Made by a program: the position numbers and the translations under genes. Below, piece by piece: positions 12,680-22,451 of a DNA stretch of 64,000 nt. Position 1 is the stretch's first letter, and each line of letters begins with the position of its first letter. The stretch lies in NCBI RefSeq assembly GCF_020921035.1, contig NC_063160.1, forward strand, positions 21,673,595-21,737,594. The letters run 5' to 3'. The DNA is from Rhodamnia argentea (taxonomy: Eukaryota > Streptophyta > Magnoliopsida > Myrtales > Myrtaceae). The notes under the pieces were generated by a model that was not told the DNA's origin, did no database searches, and saw nothing but the letters and a program-made list of their open reading frames with translations.

Positions 12680-13606
12680 TTAAATTCGACACCTCAAATT
12701 CACTTTGTTCAAACGTTACCCCCACTTCGAGTCCACGTTACCAAAGAAATTACGTTCCCTTATCGCCACTCAAATTTTCTAGATGTAGGTAGAAAAACCG
12801 ACCGGTTGTTCCAATTTTGGCGTGATTTGATATTTCAAGCATGTATAAATGTGTAGGATCGGGAATGACACGTGGAATTTGACGAATGGAGCAAACACAC
12901 ACGCGAAATAAAATTGGGGCAAAACGTAGCTCCGATTCCATGTTAAAATGTCCAACCAAAAAGCTTAAACTAAAAAGTGAAAGAAGACCACATGTGTATA
13001 AGTAGCATATAAAAATCGAGAAAATTTCAAATAAAGACAGGCGGTGCCCCTCATCGTTTCATAAAAGGATCTAATCGGAGGGCATTTTCGTCATTTACTT
13101 TCTTGAAATTGTTAGATGCAACGTGGTTTATTACGCGAATGCTATTCTACAATGCTTTGGTCAACCATAATATTCTATATGATCATCACTCGAATTGTTT
13201 TTTATTTATTTATTTTTGGTGGGGAGGGGGGTGCTTCGAAATCACATCGCCGAAATCTTTCGAACGTTGCTCGGACAAAGAATAAAATCCCCACCTAAAC
13301 AAACAAAAGAAGACAACACATAACCGTCGGAGTTGGAAGGTTTTTGTGGGTTATGCCAGGCTGAACCCGATGATTGGATCCTCACATGGTCTCGCTGCAC
13401 CCTTTCCCCTTTCCTTCTCAATCACTGTTTATCGAAAGTTAATCCCTCCAAAATTCAACTAATCTTCCTTTGTGGAGTAATTTGGCACCCTCTTAACTTA
13501 TGTTCTTACACTATAATACACTGAAAAAAATGAAAAACCTCCCTTCCCAAGCTACCCCTGTCTTGTCCACAAAATCCGCCATCTCTCCACCTTCTTCCTC
13601 CGCCTT

Positions 13607-13612
13607 TATAAA
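13607..13612 (+). promoter_or_regulatory. TATA box of aquaporin gene A
   Basis: TATAAA lies 129 bp upstream of the ATG at 13741, consistent with a 5' UTR of about 100 nt. The same box is conserved in the duplicate at 17342-17347. Confidence 0.6.
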
Positions 13613-13740
13613 CGACACCCTCGCGGCCTCACCCCAGCCTCAGCTAAGGGAAACCTCACAGAGCTACAGAATAGCCCAAAAAAACCAGAGCTCGTCTTGT
13701 TGTTGTCGCTGTTAACAGAGCTCCCCGAAGAGCGAAGAAA

Positions 13741-15196
13741 ATGTCGAAGGAAGTGAGCGAGGAAGGACACGCCCCACATGGGAAGGACTACGTGGACGCC
13801 CCACCTGCTCCTCTCCTCGACATGGCCGAGCTCAAGCTCTGGTCCTTCTACAGAGCACTCATTGCGGAGTTCATCGCCACCCTCCTCTTCCTCTATGTGA
13901 CCGTCGCTACTGTCATTGGCCATAAGAAGCAGACCGGGCCTTGCGACGGCGTCGGCCCACTAGGCATCGCCTGGGCCTTCGGTGGCATGATCTTCGTGCT
14001 CGTTTACTGCACTGCTGGCATCTCTGGTACGTTCTAGGACTCTCACACGTTCAGTCTCTCTGGTTTTTTCATGCTCTGGTCCTCCAAGTTCGCTCCTTTT
14101 TGGTGAATGGTAGCTCAAGAACTGTTCGAAGTTCGCATCTTTTGTTGCTGGGGTTTTGAGGAGTTCTTTCTGTTTCATTTGCATGGCTTTCGTGTTCACA
14201 ACCCTTCTTTCATCGTCATGCTCTTGTTCTTAAAGCTCGGTCCTCAGCGATAGCTAAGTTCGCATTTAACGTTGATGGGTCTTCAGGGTCTTACGTGTTT
14301 TCTGCAATGTTTCTGTTGTTTCAACAAAGGTGGGCACGTCAACCCAGCGGTGACATTCGGGCTATTTTTGGCGAGGAAGGTGAGCTTGATCAGGGCAGTG
14401 TCGTACATGATCGCCCAGTGCTTGGGCGCCATCTGTGGTGTAGGGCTGGTGAAGGCATTCATGAAGCCCTTCTACAACTCGCTCGAAGGTGGTACCAACA
14501 CGGTGAATGTGGGCTACAGCACCGGCACGGCTCTGGGTGCTGAGATCGTCGGCACTTTCGTACTAGTTTACACGGTGTTCTCCGCCACTGACCCAAAGAG
14601 GAGAGCTCGTGACTCTCACGTGCCCGTACGTACTCCTAACTCGTTGCTGCTCTTCCTTTCCGTGTGCAAACGGAGTAGCTGTTCGTTTGACAAATGGAGT
14701 AAGTTTTCTGATGTGTTTGGGTGGGTGTGCAGGTTTTGGCTCCATTGCCAATTGGTTTTGCAGTGTTTATGGTTCATTTGGCCACCATCCCCATCACCGG
14801 CACCGGCATCAACCCGGCTAGGAGCTTTGGTGCTGCCGTCATCTACAACAACGACAAAGTCTGGGATGACCAGGTAAAAGCCTCTCTCTGTCTCTGTCTC
14901 TGTCTCTCTCTGTCTCCGGTCCGTGAACCAAGCTTTTACTCCATGAATAACAGACACATTACGAGCTAGCTAAACAACACATTGTGCGCATTTGGAATTT
15001 GTTATTATTGTCAAGAGATGATGATTTAAGGCTAGCATTAATTTGAAGTTTGTGAATGTGGGATGTTAATGAGCAGTGGATCTTCTGGGTTGGACCATTC
15101 GCGGGGGCACTAGCAGCGGCAGCATACCACCAGTACATCCTCAGAGCAGCTGCCATCAAGGCCCTCGGATCCTTCCGCAGCAACCCCTCCAACTAA
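13741..15196 (+). CDS. PIP2: Plasma-membrane aquaporin PIP2 (PIP2;7/PIP2;8 type), tandem copy A
   Basis: Four exons (13741-14026, 14330-14625, 14733-14873, 15077-15196) encode 280 residues of a six-helix water channel. Both NPA motifs are present (100-102 and 221-223), as is the PIP selectivity filter Phe80, His209, Thr218, Arg224. Gating residues known from spinach SoPIP2;1 have counterparts: Asp27 and Glu30, loop-B Ser114, loop-D His192 and C-terminal Ser273. The short N-terminus marks it as PIP2, and MSKEV..EEG..HGKDYVD fits the PIP2;7/2;8 clade. Copy A is odd in loop D: residue 187 is Arg (AGA at 14602-14604) where copy B has Ser, the position of the phosphorylatable Ser188 of SoPIP2;1. 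It differs from copy B at seven residues. The gene looks intact. Three introns are at the positions shared with copy B. Confidence 0.95.
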
Positions 15197-16025
15197 AATC
15201 TCTGTTTTTCTTTTTGTTGCCCTTTCTTTATCCCATTTGTTCGTTTGTGTGAATGAGAGAGAGAGAACTGTGATGATGGATGGTGACGATGGTGACGATG
15301 CCCCCCCCTTCTTAATTTTATTGATGCTTTGTTATCTGTGAGTGGATAGGATTCGGACCTCTGTGTCATTATGATCGCTCGCTGTTATTATCGTTGGTGA
15401 ATATGACTAGTGGTGGAAGTGTTCCCTATGATTGCGCGCACTGCTGTAAAAACAACCAACCCGACAAATAAAATCCCAGGAAATAACACGCCTCGGTAAC
15501 TGTAATCTAATCAATTGTTATAGACTGACTGTAGGGGTCTTAAAATCCTTCAAATGTAACATGCGTGATCAACAGCAAAAAGAGATGAGAAGATGGCTCG
15601 ATCAATGTGAATAATGTACTGACGAGGTTTTGAGTTGGTTATTTTTCCAATCTTCGGATGATATACGTGTTACAGTGTTAAATTCGACACATCAAATTCG
15701 CTTTGTTCAAACGGCACCCCCACTTCGAGTCCACGTTACCACAGAAATTACGTTCCCTTATCGCCACTCAAATTTTCTAGATATAGGTAGGAACATTTTT
15801 GTCGAAAAAGGGACTGATTGTTCCAATTTTGGCGTGATTCGATATTTCGAGCATGTATAAATTTGTCGGATCGGGAATGACATGTGGAATTTGACGAATG
15901 GAGCAGACACAAGCACGAAATAAAATTGGGGCAAGACATAGCTTTGATGCCGTGTTAGAATGTCCAACCAAAAAGCTTAAATTGAAAGGTGAAAAAAGAC
16001 CACATGTGTATAAGTAGCATATAAA

Positions 16026-16690
16026 AATCGAGAAAATTTCAAATAAAGGCCTGTGGTGCCCCCATTGTTTCATAAAAGGGTGTGACCGGAGGGCGTTTTC
16101 GTCATTTACTTTTTTGAATTTTTTCTTCCTTTCTTCTTTTTCATTTTTCATTTTCCATTTTTTCTTTTTCTTTTTTCTGTTTTCCCTCTCCTCTCCCCAG
16201 CACAGGTCGCTAGTATCGGGCGAGGGCGACCCTTGCCTGGGCTGGCAAGGCCACGTGAGGGCGACGGCAGGGGTTGGTCAATGTTCAATCGGAGTTATGT
16301 GCATGTGCAAGGCTACATTGAGCCACAAAAGTAGATTACGCGCGCGCGCGTGTATATATATATATTCTAGATGATGTGGAACAATAGAGAGATGGAGCCA
16401 GACACCGACCTAGGCAAGGGCAAGTGTTGCCCTCGCTTAGGCTGGGCTACTCGCTCAACGCTGGCGACCTTTGCCAGCGACCTGACGATGGTTGGAGGGG
16501 AAGAATGGAAACAAAAAGGGAAAATGAAATAAAGAAAAAGAAAAAAATAAGAAAAAGGAAAAAATTATAAAAAGTTAAATGACGAAAATGCCTTTTAATT
16601 AGACATTTATTTGAAACAATAAGGTCACTTTAGACCTTTATTTAAAACGAGGTCCACTACAGGCCTTTATTTGAAATTTTTCGATAAGCC
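16026..16690. mobile_element. Foldback/MITE-like element with a GC-rich core, complete in unit B and truncated in unit A
   Basis: The left arm (about 16026-16115, with 'tttcaaataaaggcctg' and 'ttttcgtcattta') is repeated inverted in the right arm (about 16565-16690, with 'aatgacgaaaatgcc' and 'caggcctttatttgaaa'). The core 16200-16500 is GC-rich with repeated 'gcgagggcgac' and 'ccttgcc' words. Unit A keeps only the left arm (about 13012-13107), suggesting a deletion there. No transposase is encoded. Confidence 0.55.
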
Positions 16691-16744
16691 CAATAATAAA
16701 ATGACGTGACATGTTTGAATACCCTCTTTTATGCATAAATTGAA

Positions 16745-16860
16745 TTAAAGCACGATAAGTGGGATTTGGCGAACGGCGCGAATGCACACGAGAAATAAAA
16801 CTAGAAAAGAACATAATTCGGATATCATATTAAAAAGTCCAATTTGAAAGTTTAAATTGT
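16745..16860 (+). repeat. Third copy of the repeat found upstream of both aquaporin genes
   Basis: The sequence 'gtgggatttggcgaacg..gcacacgagaaataaaa..aaaaagtccaa' matches blocks at about 12855-12970 and 15865-15985 ('aatttgacgaatggagca..acgaaataaaattgg..tgtccaacc'). The copies at 15865 and 16745 are direct repeats flanking the foldback element. Confidence 0.5.
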
Positions 16861-17341
16861 TAGATGAAACGTGATTTATTATGCAAATGCTATTCCACAA
16901 TGTATAGTTCAACTATAATATTTTTTATGATCATCACTCCAATTGTTTTTGTTTTTTTGTGGGGGGTGGTTCGAAATCACATCGCCGAAATCTTCCGAAC
17001 GTTGCTCGGACAAAGAATAAAATCCCCACCTAAACAAACAAAAGAAGACAACACATAACCGTTGGAGTTGGAAGGTTTTTGTGGGTTATGCCAGGCTGAA
17101 CCCGATGATTGGATCCTCACATGGTCTCGCTGTACCCTTTTCCCTTTCCTTCTTAATCACCGTTTATCGAAAGTTAATCCCTCCAAAATTCAACTAATCT
17201 TCCTTTGTGGAGTAATTTGGCACCCTTTTAGCTTATGTTCTTACACTATAATACACTGAAAAAAATGAAAAACCTCCCTTCCCAAGCTACCCCTGTCTTA
17301 TCCACAAAATCCGCCATCTCTCCACCTTCTTCCTCCGCCTT

Positions 17342-17347
17342 TATAAA
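17342..17347 (+). promoter_or_regulatory. TATA box of aquaporin gene B
   Basis: TATAAA lies 129 bp before the ATG at 17476, in the same context as in unit A. Confidence 0.6.
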
Positions 17348-17475
17348 GGACACCCTCACGGCCTCACCCCAGCCTCAGCTAAGAGAAACCTCACAGAGCT
17401 ACAGAATAGCCCAAAAAAACCAGAGCTCGTCTTGTTGTTGTCGCTGTTAACAGAGCTCCTCGAAGAGCGAAGAAG

Positions 17476-18927
17476 ATGTCGAAGGAAGTGCGCGAGGAAG
17501 GACACGCCCCACATGGGAAGGACTACGTGGACCCCCCACCTGCTCCTCTCCTCGACATGGCCGAGCTCAAGCTCTGGTCCTTCTACAGAGCCCTCATTGC
17601 GGAGTTCATCGCCACCCTCCTCTTCCTCTATGTGACCGTCGCCACCGTTATTGGCCATAAGAAGCAGACCGGGCCTTGCGACGGCGTCGGTCTACTAGGC
17701 ATCGCCTGGGCCTTCGGTGGCATGATCTTCGTGCTCGTTTACTGCACTGCTGGCATCTCTGGTACGTTCTACGACTCTCACACGTTCAGTCTCTCTGGTG
17801 TTTTCATGCTCTGGTCCTCCAAGTTCGCTCCTTTTTTGTGAATGGTAGCTCAAGAACTCTTCGAAGTTCGCATCTTTTGTTGCTGGGGTTTTGAGGCGTT
17901 CTTTCCGTTTCATTTGCATGGCTTTCATGTTCGCAACCCTTCTTTCATCGTCATGCTCTAGTTCTTAAAGCTCGGTCCTCAAGTGATAGCTAAGTTCGCA
18001 TTTAACGTTGATGGGTCTTCAGGGTCTTACGTGTTTTCTGCAATGTTTCTGTTGTTTCAACAAAGGTGGGCACATCAACCCGGCGGTGACATTCGGACTA
18101 TTTTTGGCGAGGAAGGTGAGCTTGATCAGGGCAGTGTCGTACATGATCGCCCAGTGCTTGGGCGCCATCTGTGGTGTAGGGCTGGTGAAGGCATTCATGA
18201 AGCCCTTCTACAACTCGCTCGAAGGTGGTACCAACACGGTGAATGTGGGCTACAGCACCGGCACGGCTCTGGGTGCTGAGATCATCGGCACTTTCGTGCT
18301 AGTTTACACGGTGTTCTCCGCCACTGACCCAAAGAGGAGCGCTCGTGACTCTCACGTGCCCGTATGTACTCCTAACTCGTTGCTGCTCTTCCTTTCCGTG
18401 TGCAAACGGAGTAGCTGTTCGTTTGACAAATGGAGTAACTTTTCTGACGAGATGGGTTGATGTGTTTGGGGGGGTGTGCAGGTTTTGGCTCCATTGCCAA
18501 TTGGTTTTGCAGTGTTTATGGTTCATTTGGCCACCATCCCCATCACCGGCACCGGCATCAACCCGGCTAGGAGCTTTGGTGCTGCCGTCATCTACAACAA
18601 CGACAAAGTCTGGGATGACCAGGTAAAAGCCTCTCTCTCTCCCTCTCCGGTCCGTGAACCAAGGTTTTGCTCCATGAATAACAAACACATTACGAGCTAG
18701 CTAAACAACACATTGTGCGCATTTGGAATTTGTTATTATTGTCAAGAGATGATGATTTAAGGCTAGCATTAATTTGAAGTTTGTGAATGTGGGATGTTAA
18801 TGAGCAGTGGATCTTCTGGGTTGGACCATTTGCGGGGGCACTAGCAGCAGCAGCATACCACCAGTACATCCTCAGAGCAGCTGCCATCAAGGCCCTCGGA
18901 TCCTTCCGCAGCAACCCCACCAACTAA
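17476..18927 (+). CDS. PIP2: Plasma-membrane aquaporin PIP2 (PIP2;7/PIP2;8 type), tandem copy B
   Basis: Four exons (17476-17761, 18066-18361, 18482-18622, 18808-18927) encode 280 residues. Exon lengths are identical to copy A (286, 296, 141, 120 nt). The NPA motifs, filter residues Phe80/His209/Thr218/Arg224, loop-B Ser114, loop-D Ser187 and His192, and C-terminal Ser273 are all present. At the residues where the two copies differ, copy B (Pro20, Leu73, Ile99, Ile166, Ser187, Thr279) carries the states I recall from Arabidopsis PIP2;8, so it looks like the less derived copy. Its upstream region carries 735 bp that unit A lacks, so the two genes may be expressed differently. The function is water (and possibly H2O2) permeation across the plasma membrane. 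Confidence 0.95.
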
Positions 18928-20774
18928 AATCTCTATTTTTCTTTTTGTTGCACTCTTTTATCCAATTTGTTCGTTTGTGTGAATGAAAGAGAGAACTGTG
19001 ATGATGGATGGTGATGGTGGTGACGATGGGGCCCCCCCCTCTTAATTTTATTGATATGCTTCGTTATCTGTGAGTGGGTAAGGATTCGGACCTCTGTATC
19101 ATTATGATCGCTCGCTGTTATTATCGTTGATGAATATGACTAGTGGTGGAAGTGTTCCCTATGATTGCGCGCAGTGCTGTAAAAACAACCAACCCCGACA
19201 AATAAAATCCCAGGAAATAACACGCCTCGGCAACTGTAATCTAATCAATTGTTATAGACTGACTGACTGTAGGGGACTTAAAATCCTTCAAATGTAACAT
19301 GCGTGATCAACAGCAAAAAGAGATGAGAAGATGGCTCGATCAATGTGAATCGCGATCCATCATCACAGTTCTCTCTGACGAGGTTTTGAGTTTGGTTATT
19401 TTTCCAGTCTTCAGATGACATACGTGTTTACAGTGTCTGGACAGAGGGGCTGAATCGCGATCTTTGGAAAAAAGCTGTAACGGGGTGACGTGAGAGTGGG
19501 CCGAGAGAGAGAGAGAGAGAGGTGAAACGACAGGTCGGTCTACTTTGGGACTCAAAAGCTCCATCCATCCAATAGGATGTCAAAGTGGACAGAACCCAAA
19601 AGAAAAAGAAGGGGGGGGGGGGGATCTGATGAGGTGCCAGCTACCCATGTGCTACGTGTACTCCACTCACGGGGTCGCAGGCCATTTCATCTCATCACAT
19701 GGGTGGCGGTCCCCTCCTCTTTTGGTTTTGCCCTGCGGAGAGTTTGCACTGCCCAAGGAGGAAGGGCCAGAGGAAGAGGGAGGCTTCATTTTTGTACCTG
19801 TAAATCCTCTCTTCTCTTCTCTTCTCTTCTCTTCTCTTTTTGTTCTTCCGGTCAGTGGGATATGAAGAGTAGGTTGAACCGTTGAAGAAAATGGTGGAAA
19901 GGGGTCTCGTTCCCTTTTCTTTTACAAAGTTTACCAACCCCACCAATTGTGACTACCATGTGGGTAAAAGTGTGGCCCTTTCTCTGATCAATAAGTCAGT
20001 GGGGGCCAATTCGATCCAAAGACATAAAGCAAAAAGTTGGGGCTCAAATATGTGACCTCTCCAGAGAAAAGAGTTCCCGAACGGGGTCGGTCTCTGATGC
20101 ACAGTGGGGCTTGTCCGGCAACAAGGGAGATAGGGGCAGCGTACATTAGGGGGCCAAACAACCACAAGAGCAGACGAGCTTCGGTTCTGTATGATTTGTT
20201 TCGCTTCCACACACACACACACAAGTTGGTAAGTGAAGAACGAGATAAGATCCAAAGAGCTGGCACCAACCCCCCTTAGCCAATAATTCCATATCCACCA
20301 TGTGATTGTGAACCCCATTCCTACAGTGGAAAACTACTTTTCCCATTTTCCCTCATTTGGTAACTCCTGGAGCACCGGCCCGATGAATCCTCCCCAATTT
20401 TCAAAGATCAAAATCTGGATAATCACACCACTAGTTGGCTCCACAGTGAAAATCCCAGACCCAGTGAACCAACTGAAGCTGAAATGCGGTCACTGTAACT
20501 TTTGTACCCGATAACTTCTGGACCCGACCGTTTCATTTACATACCAATTGCAAAGACAGATCAGCCACCTATTTTACATATGCTGGAACTTGGGGACTTG
20601 CGCCTATTTGAGTAAACATTAGAGATAGTATGATTGATCCACAAACATATTTTGCGACAGAATTCGGATTCTAGTTGGATGCTTGCTTATGGTCTTCCTG
20701 CTCAGCTAGCCCATTATAATCTGCCAAAGTACTTGCTAGACCACACTTTCAAAAACCAGTCTAAGAACCTCTAA

Positions 20775-20990
20775 GGGCGCGCACGGTAACACTTCTGAAG
20801 CAAGATTTCTGCTTCAGAAGTGCTTTTGGAGTAGAAATTTGTTTGATAACTCAATTTCTAAAGTAGAAATCCGTTTGGTTCGCAATTTTATGTTTCTACT
20901 TCTGAAACAACTGTTTACTTCATAAGTTATTTTGGAGGAATTTTTGAGAAGTAAAAAAAAGTTACTTCTCATCGTTAGAAGTCATTTTTT
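20775..20990. repeat. MITE-like sequence with 'acttctgaagca / tgcttcagaagt' inverted repeats
   Basis: After 'agggcgcgcacggtaacac' the words 'acttctgaagca' and 'tgcttcagaagtg' recur in inverted orientation ('tttctacttctgaaac', 'cttctcatcgttagaagt'). The opening resembles the common plant 'gggcnngtttggtaaca' repeat class. The right end is not defined. Confidence 0.4.
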
Positions 20991-21241
20991 CTCTCTAGCT
21001 CTCCCTGTTCATGTTTTCCTCTGTTTGCAGGAGCACCTCTCTTTCTCTTCAAAACAGAGTGGCGCACCAGCTCCGACTTATGTTCCTCGGACAAGACACG
21101 CTCCCAGCAATCGTTGAAGCCCTTATGCAGTAAGTAGACCAACGCGAAGAAGGAGAGGACGATGAGGACAGCGATGTAAGTAGCGACGGCGCAAAGCTTT
21201 CGCTGGTAGAACCTGAACCTCCTTCCTCCGCTCCTCACCAT
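20975..21241 (-). CDS. Hypothetical single-pass membrane peptide or gene fragment
   Basis: An ATG at 21241 opens an 88-codon frame. It has a basic N-terminus (RSGGRRFRFYQRK), one strongly hydrophobic segment (residues about 17-37, VATYIAVLIVLSFFALVYLL) and a charged tail. This topology is protein-like rather than compositional. I do not recognise the family. No second exon could be joined with confidence, and the frame ends inside the MITE-like repeat, so it may be a truncated gene fragment. Confidence 0.25.
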   Translation of the reverse strand: MVRSGGRRFRFYQRKLCAVATYIAVLIVLSFFALVYLLHKGFNDCWERVLSEEHKSELVRHSVLKRKRGAPANRGKHEQGELERKNDF

Positions 21242-21353
21242 TTTTCAGAGTTCCTGCTCACAGATTTCTAATTTCACTGGCGCGATCTTATTCGCTATTG
21301 TCGATCTCCATCGACAATGGATTGTGTGCTCTTCGATGTGCTTCACCTAGTCT

Positions 21354-21467
21354 CAACTGTGAAGCTCTCTGCAAAGCTCAACCCTCGGTTTAAATCTCCC
21401 AACCCTGAAGCAACTGTGAAGCTCCCTGCAAAGCTCAACCCTCGATTTGAATCTCCCAACCCTGAAG
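21354..21467 (+). repeat. 57-bp tandem repeat (two units plus a partial third)
   Basis: Units beginning 'caactgtgaagct' at 21354 and 21411 are nearly identical over 57 bp. A degraded third unit follows to about 21500 (gctatttgccaagctttctg). The period is a multiple of three, but no gene is evident. Confidence 0.7.
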
Positions 21468-22451
21468 CTATTTGCCAAGCTTTCTGCAAAGCTCGACCTG
21501 AATCTCCTAATCGCAAAACTTAACCTCAATCTTTCAAGCACGCTGATCCCCAACTCAGATTTGATGGAGGTTAAGGTTTTCTCTCACATTACTATTGAAT
21601 TTATCTTGAATTCGATTTTAGGGTTTTCATGAATCATCCTCAACAACCATGCACTAATAAATTGCCCTCGTAAGCCAGCCAAGCCATTGCATTGATGCTG
21701 ATTCTCTCCCCCTTCACTTTTCCTAGGGATGCTTCTTCTTCTTCACCTTCGCCTTTTTCTTCTTCGTTGCACGAACTTGACCGACTCGCTTATCGTCACC
21801 TGCTCTAATTTCACCTAGTTCCGTAAGTCGGTCCCTTCTTTTGTTGCCGAATGCTAACCCTTCATCAAACCTGCTTGTAGTTTCTCTTTCTTTTGGTTCT
21901 TTTGTGGGGGAGTTTCGTGGATAGGATTGGTTGGGTTTGAGGTTGTTGATTGCGTTGAGTTTTGTGAAGCTTGAGTGGTGCTGAATTGATTTTGTTTTGC
22001 TTCCACACACACACACAAGTTGGTTCCACCAAGGCATGTGCATATATCCAACAAAGTTCTAAATAGCTCTGCTTATGCTCTAACACCACATTTCAAAAGA
22101 TGGGCCTTAAACTCATATCCAACATCAGGCGCACTACGTAACTGATTTCCAAGTTCCATTCAAATGCAAAAGCACCCAACCTGTCGAGTTGCTGCGAAAA
22201 TAAATATCCAGAATGAATCTCGGCCCCTACGAGCAACTTTTTTGTATCATATGAACAGAAACTAAACACCATTCACGTCAAGCTGCGGTCGAAGTAATCT
22301 ACAAATGCATCTTCTACACCAGGCAATTCTACAATTTATGACTCTGCAATAACAGAGAAAAGCAGCAGAAGTTCTTTGCTTCGATTCAGTGCACTTACAC
22401 CACCAGGAATAAGATCCAGGAGAAAATCCAAGGCAACAACCATCAGGTACC

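Larger units (their letters stand above)
12680..15677 (+). repeat. Tandem segmental duplication, unit A (promoter + aquaporin gene)
   Basis: This unit and the next (15678-19436) start with the same sequence (ttaaattcgacac at 12680 and 15678) and end with the same sequence (tacagtg at 15677, cagtgt at 19436). They are closely similar throughout, including upstream region, exons, introns and 3' flank. Unit A is about 3.0 kb and lacks about 735 bp present upstream of the gene in unit B. Confidence 0.85.
15678..19436 (+). repeat. Tandem segmental duplication, unit B (promoter + aquaporin gene)
   Basis: This is the second copy of the unit at 12680-15677, in direct orientation and directly abutting it. 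It contains an additional 735 bp (about 16119-16853) between the upstream repeat and the core promoter. Both gene copies are open and share intron sequences, so the duplication is fairly recent. Confidence 0.85.
19437..22451. other. Intergenic; repeats and a short membrane-protein-like ORF, otherwise no gene
   Basis: Contents include GA and CT/TCTTC microsatellites (19506-19521, 19808-19838) and a (CA)n tract at 20208-20222. A MITE-like hairpin lies at 20775-20990 and a 57-bp tandem repeat at 21354-21467. A second (CA)n tract at about 22004-22016 sits in a flank similar to that of the first. SYF2 and aquaporin B converge on this region. Confidence 0.4.

Noticed and set aside
14609-14957. Minus-strand open frames across both aquaporin genes
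   Set aside because: They mirror each other in the two duplicates, cross exon-intron borders and are antisense to well-supported exons.
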